A stretch of 64,000 nucleotides of DNA from Ammoniphilus oxalaticus (GCF_003609605.1 NZ_MCHY01000001.1:81471-145470); one strand, 5' to 3'; positions 22,569-31,823 are shown, counted from the stretch's first letter. The notes: generated from the sequence alone by a model not told the origin. Numbers and translations: made by a program.

Positions 22569-23729
22569 TTACAAGGCTATATCTTTATTATCTTGTTTGT
22601 TTCGGGTTCCAAAAAAGACTTTTAATAAAGGTGGTGTAACTAGTGTCGTTAAAATAATAACAATAATCGTAGAAGTGTAATACTGAGCAGCTAGTAATCC
22701 ACCCTCTAATCCCATTGCAGCTAATATTAAGGCAACTTCTCCCCTTGAAATCATCCCAGAACCGATTCCCATTGAAGATCTTGTATTAAACCCTGATATC
22801 TTAGCGCCAAGACCACAGCCAATAAACTTTGACAATACGGCGATTACCGAGAAAATAACAAGAAATCCTACTTGGTTTCCGATCCCATCAAATGAAACAG
22901 GCAATCCTATACTGACAAAGAAGAAAGGAACAAAGATCCCATTTGCAATCGGTTCCACTCTATACTCAATTTCCTCTTTAAATTTGGTTTGAGAAATGGC
23001 AATTCCTGCAAAGAACGTTCCAATAATCCCAGCAACACCAAGCAATTCTCCAAAATATGCAAAGCCGAACGCGATAATTAATCCTGCGCTTAGAGTAACT
23101 TCAGTTACTTTAAACTGTGAGAATAATTGAATAAATCTGGGAACCAACCATTTAGAAGCTAAAATAACAACCGCAAAGAATAAGACTTGTTGTCCAAGGA
23201 GCAACCCAATATTCGTATCCGATCCTGTAAAGACACCCATTGCAACTGCAATTAGAATGACAACAATAATATCATCTAATACTGCAGCTCCTAGTAATGC
23301 GGATCCTTCCTTGGTATTCAACCAGCCAAGCTCTCTTAATGTTTGAACAGAAATACTAACGGAAGTAGCAGATAATAGTAAACCCATAAAAATCGATTCT
23401 GACGTTGAAAAATCATAAAATTGTGTTCCAGCGTAACCCAAGACAAGGGGAATAACGATACCGCCAACCGCAACGAGTAAGGCTGCTTTCTTATTTCGAT
23501 TTAAGTCCTTCAAGTCTGTTTCTAACCCCGCTAAAAACATCAATAGTAAAACACCAATTTGACTAAAAACATCGATGATTTCAGTATCCTTTACCCACCC
23601 AAGTAATGCAGGACCTAAAATAATCCCAACGATAATTTTACCTAACACCGACGGTTGCCCTAATCGAACACTTAATTGACCAGCTAATTTTGTAGCAAGT
23701 AAAACAATGACGATTTGTAGAATAAACAT
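22569..23729 (-). CDS. Cation:proton antiporter, CPA2 family
   Basis: A 386-residue, 12-13-helix membrane protein. It carries the CPA2 signature near residues 45-80 (QIGVLLLMFLAGLETDLKDL) and the paired aspartates in GSALLGAAVLDDIIVVILIA, which bind cation and protons. The length fits the GerN/NapA-type Na+(K+)/H+ antiporters without a C-terminal TrkA domain. ATG at 23729 follows CGGAGGTAATAT. It would export Na+ or K+ from the cytoplasm. The next block is the hairpin array and the divergent arsR operon. Confidence 0.92.
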   Translation of the reverse strand: MFILQIVIVLLATKLAGQLSVRLGQPSVLGKIIVGIILGPALLGWVKDTEIIDVFSQIGVLLLMFLAGLETDLKDLNRNKKAALLVAVGGIVIPLVLGYAGTQFYDFSTSESIFMGLLLSATSVSISVQTLRELGWLNTKEGSALLGAAVLDDIIVVILIAVAMGVFTGSDTNIGLLLGQQVLFFAVVILASKWLVPRFIQLFSQFKVTEVTLSAGLIIAFGFAYFGELLGVAGIIGTFFAGIAISQTKFKEEIEYRVEPIANGIFVPFFFVSIGLPVSFDGIGNQVGFLVIFSVIAVLSKFIGCGLGAKISGFNTRSSMGIGSGMISRGEVALILAAMGLEGGLLAAQYYTSTIIVIILTTLVTPPLLKVFFGTRNKQDNKDIAL

Positions 23730-23898
23730 ATATTACCTCCGATAATAAGATTTTTAGACATTTCAACAGAAAACGAAGGAACTTATTGTTCTTCTCAAAG
23801 CATACAAAGGTCTATTCATGTAAAATGCAAAAGACTTACTACAGAATGTATCCCGTTATTCATCATCCTTTCTGGGTCAGTCCCCAATAAAAACACAA
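23730..23898. other. Leader region of the antiporter gene
   Basis: Apart from the ribosome site of the antiporter I see no gene or clear promoter here. Confidence 0.3.
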
Positions 23899-24006
23899 AG
23901 AGGAGCCTTGTCTAGCTGGCTCCTCTAAAAAAGCGCAAAAAGGAGCCTGTAACACAAGGCTCCTGCGAAAAAGCGCAGAAAGGGGCCTTGTGTGACAGGC
24001 TCCTCC
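23899..24006. repeat. Tandem array of three hairpins
   Basis: GAGGAGCC...GGCTCCTC, then AGGAGCCT...AGGCTCCT, then AGGGGCCT...AGGCTCCT. They are separated by linkers containing AAAAAAGCGCAAAA and GAAAAAGCGCAGAA. Units 2 and 3 are also reverse complements of each other (CCTGTAACACAAGG versus CCTTGTGTGACAGG, one mismatch), so alternative long-range pairing is possible. The array lies in the divergent spacer between the antiporter and arsR. Confidence 0.85.
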
Positions 24007-24154
24007 AAAATTTAAATAAAAATATATTCAAATTGTTAATATATTATGTAACAAAAATTAAGAAAATGTCAAGGTTTTTTATATTTTAAAAAAGAACCCA
24101 AGACGGCCCCGCGCTTTTATAAGTGGGGATTTTTTGAATTATCGTGTAAAGGTT

Positions 24155-24207
24155 TTGTAAATTACCATTTCTATATAGATATAACAATATGGTTATATTA
24201 TAATATC
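24155..24207 (+). promoter_or_regulatory. arsR promoter/operator region
   Basis: TTGTAA at 24155, then the dyad-rich ATATAGATATAACAATATGG, and TATATTATAATATC just before the gene. AT-rich interrupted dyads of this kind are typical ArsR-family operators. The exact -10 is uncertain. Confidence 0.45.
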
Positions 24208-24255
24208 GTTGTTATTGATGCAGTAATTAATAATGAATCAAGGGGGGAGATAAAG

Positions 24256-24582
24256 ATGGATATAATCCAAATCACAGATGGCTTAAAAGCTCTTGGGGAT
24301 CCAACGAGGCTTCAAATGGTTGCCTTAATGAAACATCGAGAATGTTGTGTTTGTGAATTCACTGCCATCTTTCACATTTCACAACCCGCTATTTCTAGGC
24401 ACATCGGACGCTTAAAAAATGAAGGATTAGTGAACGAAGAACGGAGGGGACAGTGGGTGTTCTATTCATTGAATCGGAACAAGTTTGAAAAGCTTGGATT
24501 TTCTCTAGCCCATCTTCCTGACCTTTCAGAGAAGTTTAAGGAGCTAGAGGAGAAAGGTCTCCTTGTGAATTGTGACGCCTAA
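24256..24582 (+). CDS. arsR: ArsR/SmtB family repressor
   Basis: A 108-residue winged-helix protein from ATG 24256, behind AAGGGGGGAGATAAAG. The metal motif is HRECCVCEF (~32-40), equivalent to the ELCVCDL As(III) site of ArsR. It is followed by the recognition helix SQPAISRHIGRLKNEGLV and the wing ERRGQWVFYSLN. In the family, arsenite binding releases the DNA. It heads an operon with arsB (20-base gap) and possibly chrA. All three sensing cysteines (two adjacent and one spaced) are present. Confidence 0.92.
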   Translation: MDIIQITDGLKALGDPTRLQMVALMKHRECCVCEFTAIFHISQPAISRHIGRLKNEGLVNEERRGQWVFYSLNRNKFEKLGFSLAHLPDLSEKFKELEEKGLLVNCDA

Positions 24583-24602
24583 ATAGGTAAGGAGAGAGAA
24601 CT

Positions 24603-25889
24603 ATGATAGCAGTTATGATTTTTGCCATTACATTAATGTTTGTTATCTGGCAACCGAAAGGACTTTCGATTGGATGGTCAGCCTCAGTAGGCGCGCTGCT
24701 CGCCCTGTCCTTTGGAGTGGTTACGTTCCAAGATGTATGGACAGTGACAGGGATTGTCTGGAACGCCACATTAGCATTTGTAGCCATTATCCTGATTTCC
24801 TTAATTCTAGATGAAGTTGGTTTCTTCGAATGGGCTGCCTTACATATGGCTCGTCTGGCTAAGGGTAATGGAAAGTTAATGTTCGTCTATGTCATTTTTC
24901 TAGGAGCAGCGGTAGCCGCATTTTTTGCCAATGATGGCGCCGCCTTGATCTTAACCCCGATCGTGCTGGCGATGGTCCGCGCCTTGAAGTTGGATGAAAA
25001 AATGATCATTGCTTATGTCATCGCGAGTGGATTTATTGCAGATACGACTTCCCTTCCACTTATTGTGAGCAATCTAGTGAATATCGTATCCGCGGACTTT
25101 TTTGGCATTGGTTTTCTTGAATACGCGAGTCGTATGATCATCCCTAATTTTTTTGCCTTGTTTGCCAGCTTAGGGGTACTGTACCTCTATTTCCGAAAAA
25201 GTATTCCAGAATCTTATGATTTAACGCAGCTTAAGAATCCGCAAGAAGCCATTCTAGATCGTACATTATTTCGCTTATCCTGGGTCATTTTAGCTGTCCT
25301 GTTATTTGGCTATCTGTTGAGTGAAACCTTTGCCATACCCGTATCGTTTATAGCCGGTATTGCGGCTATATTCTTTATCATTCTAGCCAAAGGGAGTGAA
25401 AAAGTAGATACCTGGAAGCTGATTAAAGAAGCCCCTTGGGCAATCGTAGTTTTCTCCATTGGTATGTATGTGGTCGTATACGGGCTCCGAAACGCAGGCC
25501 TGACCGACCTATTAGGACAGGCGATTCAATGGACAGCGGACCATGGTCTGTTCTCCGCAACAATGGGAATGGGCCTTATCGCCGCGATCCTTTCTTCGAT
25601 TATGAACAACTTGCCAACGGTAATGATTGATGCCCTGGCAATCGAAGGTACAGCAACCGAAGGAATCATTCGGGAAGCCCTTATTTATGCGAATGTGATC
25701 GGTTCTGACTTAGGTCCTAAAATTACGCCGATTGGTTCTTTAGCGACTCTTCTTTGGCTTCATGTCCTCTCCCGAAGAGAGATTACGATTACTTGGGGCC
25801 AGTATTTCCGAACAGGAATTGTCCTGACAATCCCGACTTTGTTTATTACTCTATTGGGATTATATATATGGCTAATTCTTATTCACTAA
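24603..25889 (+). CDS. arsB: Arsenite efflux pump ArsB
   Basis: A 428-residue, ~12-helix protein with the ArsB family pattern: an N-terminal [20 protein letters not shown], a central [20 protein letters not shown], and the C-terminal [20 protein letters not shown] and [20 protein letters not shown], which form the conserved substrate path. It exports As(III)/Sb(III). ATG follows AAGGAGAGAGAACT and lies 20 bases after arsR. No arsC or arsA is found nearby, so only arsenite export is covered here. Confidence 0.94.
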   Translation: MIAVMIFAITLMFVIWQPKGLSIGWSASVGALLALSFGVVTFQDVWTVTGIVWNATLAFVAIILISLILDEVGFFEWAALHMARLAKGNGKLMFVYVIFLGAAVAAFFANDGAALILTPIVLAMVRALKLDEKMIIAYVIASGFIADTTSLPLIVSNLVNIVSADFFGIGFLEYASRMIIPNFFALFASLGVLYLYFRKSIPESYDLTQLKNPQEAILDRTLFRLSWVILAVLLFGYLLSETFAIPVSFIAGIAAIFFIILAKGSEKVDTWKLIKEAPWAIVVFSIGMYVVVYGLRNAGLTDLLGQAIQWTADHGLFSATMGMGLIAAILSSIMNNLPTVMIDALAIEGTATEGIIREALIYANVIGSDLGPKITPIGSLATLLWLHVLSRREITITWGQYFRTGIVLTIPTLFITLLGLYIWLILIH

Positions 25890-25910
25890 AACGATTAGGG
25901 GAGAGAGTTT

Positions 25911-27119
25911 ATGGATACTCAAGCGAAAAGCACAAGTAAAAAGAGGATCACGATACGGTCATTGTTAGAAATATGGCTGATTTCAACCAAGCTTGGATTG
26001 ATGTCTTTTGGAGGACCTGTCGCGCATTTAGGATATTTTCATGAGGAATATATTAGAAGAAGGAAGTGGATGGATGAACAGAGCTATGCTGATTTAGTGG
26101 CCTTGTGTCAATTCCTTCCTGGGCCAGCAAGTAGTCAAGTGGGGATAGGTATTGGGGTCATACGCGCTGGTATTTTAGGCGGGATTGTCTCATTTCTTGG
26201 ATTTACAATCCCTTCCGTTATAGCCCTTATCGTTTTTGCTATCATTCTTCAAGGGGATGAGATCAGTTCCGCGGGATGGATCCATGGATTGAAAATTGTT
26301 GCGGTAAGCGTTGTTGCTTATGCTATTCTAGGCATGTCTCAGAAACTAACGCCCGATTTAAAACGAAAAGCAATTGCTTTGCTAGCGTTGATCGTAACGC
26401 TATTATGGCAAACCGCTTATGCGCAAGTAGGAATCATTTTATTATCTGCATGTATTGGTTATCTCATTTATAGGCAGGAAGATGAAATGGATGGCGCTAA
26501 GATTCACATTCCTTTTTCACGCAAGGTTGCAATCACTTGTTTGACACTGTTTTTTGGACTACTTATTATTCTGCCTATTCTACGAGAAGTTACTTCATTG
26601 AGTTGGGTTGCTATGTTCGATAGTTTTTATCGATCAGGTTCCCTTGTTTTTGGTGGAGGACACGTTGTTTTACCTTTACTTGAACGTGAATTTGTATCAA
26701 CAGGTTGGCTAAGTCATGAGGAATTCCTTGCTGGATATGGCGTAGCGCAAGCAGTCCCCGGACCATTGTTTACATTTGCAGCTTATGTAGGCGCAATTAT
26801 GAATGGTTGGTTAGGGGGAATAGTAGCAACGATTGCTATTTTCTTACCAGCATTCCTTTTAGTTTTAGGTACGCTACCTTTTTGGGATCGTCTTCGTAGC
26901 AACCTAAAAATGAAAGGCGCTTTGATGGGAGTCAACGCAGCGGTTGTTGGGATATTAATTTCAGCATTTTATCAGCCGATCTGGACTAGCTCTATTTTAA
27001 AACCCATTGATTTTGCCTTTGCTGCAATTTTGTTTAGTATGTTAGTTTATTGGAAGCTACCACCTTGGCTTATTGTAGTAACAGGCATAATTGGCGGGAC
27101 ACTAATTTCATTATTTTAA
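25911..27119 (+). CDS. chrA: Chromate transporter ChrA (two-domain)
   Basis: A 402-residue protein with two homologous CHR halves. The first has LGLMSFGGPVAHLGYFHEEY and QFLPGPASSQVGIGIG. The second has SGSLVFGGGHVVLPLLEREF and GVAQAVPGPLFTFAAYVGAI. This is the full-length (long-chain) ChrA layout of chromate efflux pumps. ATG follows GGGGAGAGAGTTT, 21 bases after arsB, so it is probably the third gene of the arsR operon. Coupling of chromate efflux to an As-sensing repressor is worth noting, but it is inferred from spacing only. Confidence 0.92.
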   Translation: MDTQAKSTSKKRITIRSLLEIWLISTKLGLMSFGGPVAHLGYFHEEYIRRRKWMDEQSYADLVALCQFLPGPASSQVGIGIGVIRAGILGGIVSFLGFTIPSVIALIVFAIILQGDEISSAGWIHGLKIVAVSVVAYAILGMSQKLTPDLKRKAIALLALIVTLLWQTAYAQVGIILLSACIGYLIYRQEDEMDGAKIHIPFSRKVAITCLTLFFGLLIILPILREVTSLSWVAMFDSFYRSGSLVFGGGHVVLPLLEREFVSTGWLSHEEFLAGYGVAQAVPGPLFTFAAYVGAIMNGWLGGIVATIAIFLPAFLLVLGTLPFWDRLRSNLKMKGALMGVNAAVVGILISAFYQPIWTSSILKPIDFAFAAILFSMLVYWKLPPWLIVVTGIIGGTLISLF

Positions 27120-27239
27120 TAATCATAAATAAAGGTTAGGTGGTATGATTAATAGAAACGAGGGCTGTTTTTGGGAGGGGCTTGCTTGTCCCGCGTGGTT
27201 CTGGTTTGTTGCTAGAAAAATAAAGGAGTGAAGCTGGAT

Positions 27240-27794
27240 TTGGATACAAAAAATATTAGTAAAAACGAGGGGAAAAAAGAGGCATGGGAATGGGGTAAGG
27301 CCATTGGAATAGCCGTTATCATAGCATTTTTCACTCGAACCCTTCTGTTTTCTCCATATTTAGTTGAAGGATCCTCTATGGAATCAACTTTAAAAAATCA
27401 CGATAAGGTGCTGGTAAACAAAGCAATCTATCTTGTAAGTAAACCGAAACACGGTGATGTTATAGTTTTACATGCTACACAAGAAAATGATTATATTAAA
27501 CGTGTGATAGGAGTCCCTGGGGATAAAATTGAAGTGCGCGATGATACCCTGTATATAAACGACAGAACCGTTGAAGAGAAATATCTCTCTGAAAATAAAA
27601 ATAATGCGGCAGTAAAACCCTTAACTGAAGATATTAGACCGTTAGTTGTGCCAGAAGGGAAAGTTTATGTCCTTGGAGATAATCGTCAAAACAGTCTAGA
27701 TAGTTCCGAACTTGGTCCTTTTGATATTGATAAGGTTGTAGGTCGCGCTGAATTTGTTTTATGGCCATTTAAAGATATTCGATTGATTAAGTAA
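27240..27794 (+). CDS. Type I signal peptidase
   Basis: A 184-residue protein from TTG 27240, 11 bases after AAAGGAG; a GTG at 27228 overlaps the ribosome site. There is one N-terminal helix (~20-38). The catalytic Ser is in VEGSSMESTL and the catalytic Lys in NDYIKRVIGVPGDKIEVRD, with the C-terminal LGDNRQNSLDSSELGPF box and VVGRAEFVLWPF. All SPase I boxes B-E are present. It cleaves Sec/Tat signal peptides outside the membrane and is likely one of several paralogues (SipS/T/U type). Confidence 0.95.
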   Translation: MDTKNISKNEGKKEAWEWGKAIGIAVIIAFFTRTLLFSPYLVEGSSMESTLKNHDKVLVNKAIYLVSKPKHGDVIVLHATQENDYIKRVIGVPGDKIEVRDDTLYINDRTVEEKYLSENKNNAAVKPLTEDIRPLVVPEGKVYVLGDNRQNSLDSSELGPFDIDKVVGRAEFVLWPFKDIRLIK

Positions 27795-27898
27795 GTCACT
27801 CATTTCACCTTGACAGGATCGTTATAGATTTTTTGTTATAGAAACTCAGACTTTCATCTATTCAATCGACATACAAATATAAGGGAGACTTCGAGTTA

Positions 27899-28084
27899 AT
27901 GCATAATGGATTTAAACTTACCTTAACAGGCGCAATTGTTTTTCTTGGGTTTTCCATTTTGGTAGGCTCATGTCAAATCTCCAGCGCGATAAATTCAACA
28001 AAAGATATCGACTATCAAAGTGAATTTAATATGTTCAATTACAATTTAGAGAGGCTTGTAGAATTACTTGAGCAAAATCAATAA
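27899..28084 (+). CDS. Small exported or lipid-anchored peptide
   Basis: 61 residues from ATG 27899, behind AAGGGAGACTTCGAGTTA. One hydrophobic segment is followed by LVGSCQISSAINS, close to a lipobox (VGSC is atypical, normally [LVI][AS][GA]C). The polar C-terminal half is LERLVELLEQNQ. No family recognised. It may be a membrane-anchored peptide. Confidence 0.55.
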   Translation: MHNGFKLTLTGAIVFLGFSILVGSCQISSAINSTKDIDYQSEFNMFNYNLERLVELLEQNQ

Positions 28085-28144
28085 CGGCGATCCTTATCCC
28101 GCTTTGTTTAGCAGTCCCCTTGGGTATCGACAGGGTTTGAACAC

Positions 28145-28246
28145 CTAGGGTCTAAACCCAAGATTCCCTTTATCGAATCCAAAAGTGTGAAATAAGTAAA
28201 ATCCGATATTCAATATGGGTAATGGAAAAGAAAAAGTATTGCGCAT
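28145..28246 (-). CDS. 33-residue ORF with canonical ribosome site
   Basis: On the minus strand AGGAGGTAATC directly precedes ATG at 28246. The frame gives MRNTFSFPLPILNIGFYLFH and TFGFDKGNLGFRP. The peptide is hydrophobic and aromatic-rich. The strong ribosome site is the only support; no homologue is recognised. Confidence 0.35.
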   Translation of the reverse strand: MRNTFSFPLPILNIGFYLFHTFGFDKGNLGFRP

Positions 28247-28383
28247 GATTACCTCCTGTAACTTCACTCAAATAAGGGATCGACCCCTTCTTTGATTTCA
28301 AGAGTCAATGATTATAAGTTTAATGTTTCACTTCAAAACTAATAAGCGTTAATTTTTCTTGGTAGATTACTCAACCGTCCGAA

Positions 28384-28418
28384 AATCCGTACTACTTGTT
28401 AGAGTACGGATTTTTTAT
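28384..28418 (+). terminator. Terminator-like hairpin in the sip-blaI spacer
   Basis: AATCCGTACT/AGTACGGATT followed by TTTTTAT. Confidence 0.8.
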
Positions 28419-28473
28419 GTGAAAAATACTTCTCCAATTTAATTCTTAGTCTCGAGACATCCTTATCTATATT

Positions 28474-28584
28474 CTAGTAAGCTTTCATTTTTTGTGAGTG
28501 GCTACCTTCGCTAACCAAATAAACAATAACGATCGCAGAGATAATCGTTATTATAAGAGCAAGGTAAGACAAAACAAAATTCAC
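28474..28584 (-). CDS. Short single-helix peptide divergent from blaI
   Basis: A minus-strand frame from GTG 28584 (or the better placed TTG at 28572, 11 bases after AAAGG) encodes LSYLALIITIISAIVIVYLV followed by SEGSHSQKMKAY. It is one clear membrane helix and a polar tail. It would be transcribed divergently from the BlaI operon and share its operator region. Function unknown. Confidence 0.35.
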   Translation of the reverse strand: MNFVLSYLALIITIISAIVIVYLVSEGSHSQKMKAY

Positions 28585-28608
28585 CTTTCATTTGTAGTAA
28601 GGAATTAG

Positions 28609-28670
28609 TTGACACCTTTGAATTACATATGTAATACTAACCTTAACACGCATCATTTACAAGTGTAAAT
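28609..28670 (+). promoter_or_regulatory. blaI promoter with two BlaI/MecI-type operators
   Basis: TTGACA (28609-28614), 17 bases, TAATAC (28632-28637). The dyad TTACATATGTAA (28623-28634) overlaps the -10, and a second, ATTTACAAGTGTAAAT (28655-28670), overlaps the early transcript. Both contain the TACA...TGTA core of BlaI/MecI boxes, so autorepression by the next gene is strongly suggested. Confidence 0.8.
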
Positions 28671-28689
28671 CTTGAGAGGGTGAATACAC

Positions 28690-29088
28690 ATGAGTATGCC
28701 AAATATATCGGAATCTGAATGGGAAATTATGAAGGTGATTTGGAGGAACCATCCGATCACGGCAAATCAGATTACGGAACTATTGCCAGAAGATATTGGA
28801 TGGAGCGATCAAACCGTGCGGACTTTCATTAACAGGCTCATGAAGAAAAAGGCCATTGGTTTTGAGCGAGAGGGAAGAAGCTACAATTATTATCCGTTGG
28901 TGTCAGAAGAAGAATGCGTTAAGTCGGAAAGTAATTCCTTTTTAAAAAGGGTGTTTGATGGAGCGACACATTTGATGATGACCAATTTTATTGAACATGC
29001 CGATTTATCGGACCAAGAAATAGAGCAATTGAAAAAAGCGCTGCTTGAAAAGCAAGACCAGGGACAGAAGAAACGAAGCGATGAGTAG
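28690..29088 (+). CDS. blaI: BlaI/MecI/CopY family repressor
   Basis: A 132-residue winged-helix protein (NISESEWEIMKVIWRNHPIT; TVRTFINRLMKKKAIGFERE GR), the standard Penicillinase_R N-terminal domain. A helical C-terminal dimerisation region contains the site cleaved in response to BlaR1. ATG follows GAGAGGGTGAATACAC. It is paired with a BlaR1-type membrane metalloprotease 33 bases downstream and preceded by two operators of the right type. No beta-lactamase gene lies in the window, so the regulated target may be elsewhere or may only be the operon itself. Confidence 0.93.
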   Translation: MSMPNISESEWEIMKVIWRNHPITANQITELLPEDIGWSDQTVRTFINRLMKKKAIGFEREGRSYNYYPLVSEEECVKSESNSFLKRVFDGATHLMMTNFIEHADLSDQEIEQLKKALLEKQDQGQKKRSDE

Positions 29089-29121
29089 CTGATTGGCAGC
29101 ATACAGAAAGGACGGTGAGGT

Positions 29122-31254
29122 GTGCATTATTTACAGCTATTATTTTTATGGGTAGTGGAGTCAAGTCTCGCAGCCAGTGTTGTCATACTTTTGGTTTTAG
29201 CGGTTCAAACGATTTTTAGGCGGTATATTAGTCCGCGGCTGTCTCATCTTTTATGGTTGATTGTATTAATACGGTTGCTTGTTCCCGTTTTTCCAGATAG
29301 TCCAGTAAGTATTTTCAATCTGTTTTCGAATGGGCAAAACGTGTCCGAATCAGGGATGGTGATCCGTCCATTTACTAATATTGGAATGAATCATTTTCAA
29401 GCGCTGGACAAGCAACCTGTTCCGCTCAATCCGTCTATTCCTGAAAAGTTCCCGTCTTTGGAAACTAATGAGGCCTCAATGTCGTTGACAGCTGTTGGTT
29501 TGAAGTTGTTCTCAGCTGTGTGGTTTCTTGGAACGCTCGTGTTATCGGTATACTTGGGTCTGGTATTGTGGAAGACGAGTCGACAACGTAGATTATACGA
29601 TCGGGTCACAGATTCAGACATTATTTCGATCGTTACACAGTGTCGAGAGAAACTAGGAATTAAGCAAAGTGTTCCCGTCTATACGGGAAAATATAAGAAA
29701 AGTCCGTATCTTTCAGGGCTCATCGATCCGTGGATCTATCTGCCTGAAGAATTGAACAACCAGCTGGGCGCCAATCAGTTGACACATATTATCTTCCACG
29801 AGTTAGCCCACCTTAAGAGGAAAGATATGATGTGGAATCTAATCGGGGGATTGGTGTTAACGATTCATTGGTTTAATCCCCTAGTGTGGGTATGTTTAAA
29901 ACAAATGAGGGATAACAGGGAGATCGCTTGCGATGCCTATACGTTGGAGATTCTTGGTGAAACTGAGGCGGTGCCTTACGGGATGACAATGATTGAGTGT
30001 CTACAGTATTACTCATCAAAGGAAAGAACATTAAGTCCACTACATTTTTCCAACAATCTGAACCACATGAAGAGGAGAATAAACATGATTAAACGGTTTA
30101 AAAAGGGATCGTATCGACTGTCTGCCCTAGCCATCGTCACGGCGCTTATCATTGGCGGAGCGACATTAACGAATGCGGGCACTACGAAAAATGAAGATCA
30201 ATTACTATTTGGAGCAACAATTTTTGGCGGTGGTCAGTATGCTAACTTAGAAAAGGGAGTTAAGGTATCAGGATTTAAATATAAGGTCCCGGCAATCCTA
30301 CCCGAAGGATATAAGTTCGATCATATAATAGCTCGTCCCCCAATAGAGCTATATAGTCAAGAAGGCAATGTATCTATCCGATTCTCAAAGCGTGATGCAA
30401 CGGGTGAGATTGGGAGTTTTCATTTTTCTGCAATCCTTGACGGACCTGGAATAGAAGCCGCTTATGCTAAGGTTAAAAAAGGTGATGAAAGAGCAAGGGA
30501 AATCGTGGAAGAACCACTGATTGCGCGCGGATTAGATGGGATCAAGGTGACATCCTACATATACGACTGGGAAAAGCTGACCTATATTTGGAAGGATCAA
30601 GGCATTCAATATCAACTAGAGAGTAGCGCAGAGTTAGCCGATCAAGACATGCTAGTAATGATCCACTCGATGAAGTACCCTGATAAGGAGATGTTCGAAG
30701 CTTCTATAAATCCTTATATGATCACTGAAAATATCTATGATACAGATGATTTACGCCGCGCATCGGAATCCATCGGTATAAATCTCAAGTTCCCAGTACA
30801 AGGTCCTGGGAAGTTTAAGGCGGTAACTGCTGATGAATCCAAGAAAATTAACTTCAGTTACCCAGTTGATGAAGACGATTATTGGAGCAAGGCGCTTGTT
30901 ATAAATTATAGAAAAACAAAGGGTGAACCCGGATTTTTATTTAAACAGATTGAAAATAATAATATCTTTGAAATGATAGAAGCTGAAGGGGAGGTTTCAT
31001 TTATCCGAATGGACATGGAAAAGAATACAATACCAGTATTTTCAATTGAAGTTAATGGAAAAAAGGTATTGGTTACAGAAAAATACCATGCTGATGGAAT
31101 GTTAGCCACTTCACCACCGTATAAGACCAGCTATTTTTGGAAAGAAAACAATGTTTGTTATCAGCTTGAATCTTACCAAGATGATATGGCAGACGAGGAA
31201 ATCGTGAGCTTTTTCATGAATGCTGACTATATGGATATAAAGAATCTACACTAA
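29122..31254 (+). CDS. BlaR1-type M56 metallopeptidase with two extra C-terminal domains
   Basis: 710 residues from GTG 29122. Residues 1-~345 form the M56 protease: helices, then the zinc motif HELAH in NQLTHIIFHELAHLKRKDMM and the downstream NREIACDAY glutamate, then a further helix at ~330-350. The exterior part is not the penicillin-binding sensor of classical BlaR1. It is ~350 residues of two similar units, each ending in Y-x-W...YQLES and an acidic D-x-E motif, like DUF4367 sensor domains. The signal sensed is therefore probably not a beta-lactam. Confidence 0.88.
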   Translation: MHYLQLLFLWVVESSLAASVVILLVLAVQTIFRRYISPRLSHLLWLIVLIRLLVPVFPDSPVSIFNLFSNGQNVSESGMVIRPFTNIGMNHFQALDKQPVPLNPSIPEKFPSLETNEASMSLTAVGLKLFSAVWFLGTLVLSVYLGLVLWKTSRQRRLYDRVTDSDIISIVTQCREKLGIKQSVPVYTGKYKKSPYLSGLIDPWIYLPEELNNQLGANQLTHIIFHELAHLKRKDMMWNLIGGLVLTIHWFNPLVWVCLKQMRDNREIACDAYTLEILGETEAVPYGMTMIECLQYYSSKERTLSPLHFSNNLNHMKRRINMIKRFKKGSYRLSALAIVTALIIGGATLTNAGTTKNEDQLLFGATIFGGGQYANLEKGVKVSGFKYKVPAILPEGYKFDHIIARPPIELYSQEGNVSIRFSKRDATGEIGSFHFSAILDGPGIEAAYAKVKKGDERAREIVEEPLIARGLDGIKVTSYIYDWEKLTYIWKDQGIQYQLESSAELADQDMLVMIHSMKYPDKEMFEASINPYMITENIYDTDDLRRASESIGINLKFPVQGPGKFKAVTADESKKINFSYPVDEDDYWSKALVINYRKTKGEPGFLFKQIENNNIFEMIEAEGEVSFIRMDMEKNTIPVFSIEVNGKKVLVTEKYHADGMLATSPPYKTSYFWKENNVCYQLESYQDDMADEEIVSFFMNADYMDIKNLH

Positions 31255-31265
31255 AGTGAATAAAG

Positions 31266-31302
31266 CGGCTTTTCCTTTTGTAGGATGAAGTCGCTCTTTT
31301 TA
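31266..31302 (+). terminator. Terminator of the blaI-blaR1 operon
   Basis: AGCGGCTT and AAGTCGCT pair (one G-T) across a loop, followed by CTTTTTAATT. Confidence 0.65.
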
Positions 31303-31366
31303 ATTATTTGTTAAAACCTACATATTTTAGGGTTCCATAAATAATTTGCAATCTCTTTTTATCCCT

Positions 31367-31741
31367 TCATAAATTTCCATCCAATTTCCAATTATAGTAG
31401 GTGTCGGGTTCATTAATATTTATTGTTCTTTTATTAATTATTATTTCATTATTGTCTTTCCATCCAATAGAAATTTCATCGATTGCCGGATATAACCAAT
31501 ATATTGTATCATCATGAAACTCCTTTTTCTCGGTTAAAGAAGTTACAGAGACCCTATATTGATGACCAACTGTAGCGCCACCTTTATTTATGAGAAATGA
31601 ATCAGCTCGGTAGTTGCCATCAGGAGAAACATAAGATTTTTGAAAATTCCCGCTACCATTGAGTTCCCAAAGTTTTGTTTGCATAAATGAATCTAGAATA
31701 AAGAATAAGGAGATCAGCGCGGTAATAGTAATCGTTGCCAT
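31367..31741 (-). CDS. DUF5412-like membrane-anchored protein
   Basis: 124 residues from ATG 31741. There is one N-terminal helix (ITITALISLFFILDSF), then an extracytoplasmic domain with SPDGNYRADSFLINKGGATV and YWLYPAIDEISIGWKDNNEI, the pattern of DUF5412/YpjP-like small exported proteins of Bacilli. The ribosome site GGGGGAAG stands seven codons upstream, before ATC AGA AAA. The natural start may therefore be a non-canonical ATC at 31762 (giving the more usual MRKVLLV lead), or the original start was mutated. Confidence 0.65.
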   Translation of the reverse strand: MATITITALISLFFILDSFMQTKLWELNGSGNFQKSYVSPDGNYRADSFLINKGGATVGHQYRVSVTSLTEKKEFHDDTIYWLYPAIDEISIGWKDNNEIIINKRTININEPDTYYNWKLDGNL

Positions 31742-31823
31742 TACTAATAAGACTTTTCTGATTTTTACTTCCCCCTTTTCTCTTTCCTATTTTATTTAGA
31801 ATGTGCAATGGTAGAGTTTTGGC

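Noticed and set aside
23899..24006. Repeat-linker pattern resembling a short CRISPR array
   Set aside because: Linkers are nearly identical A-rich strings, not unique spacers, and no cas gene is present.
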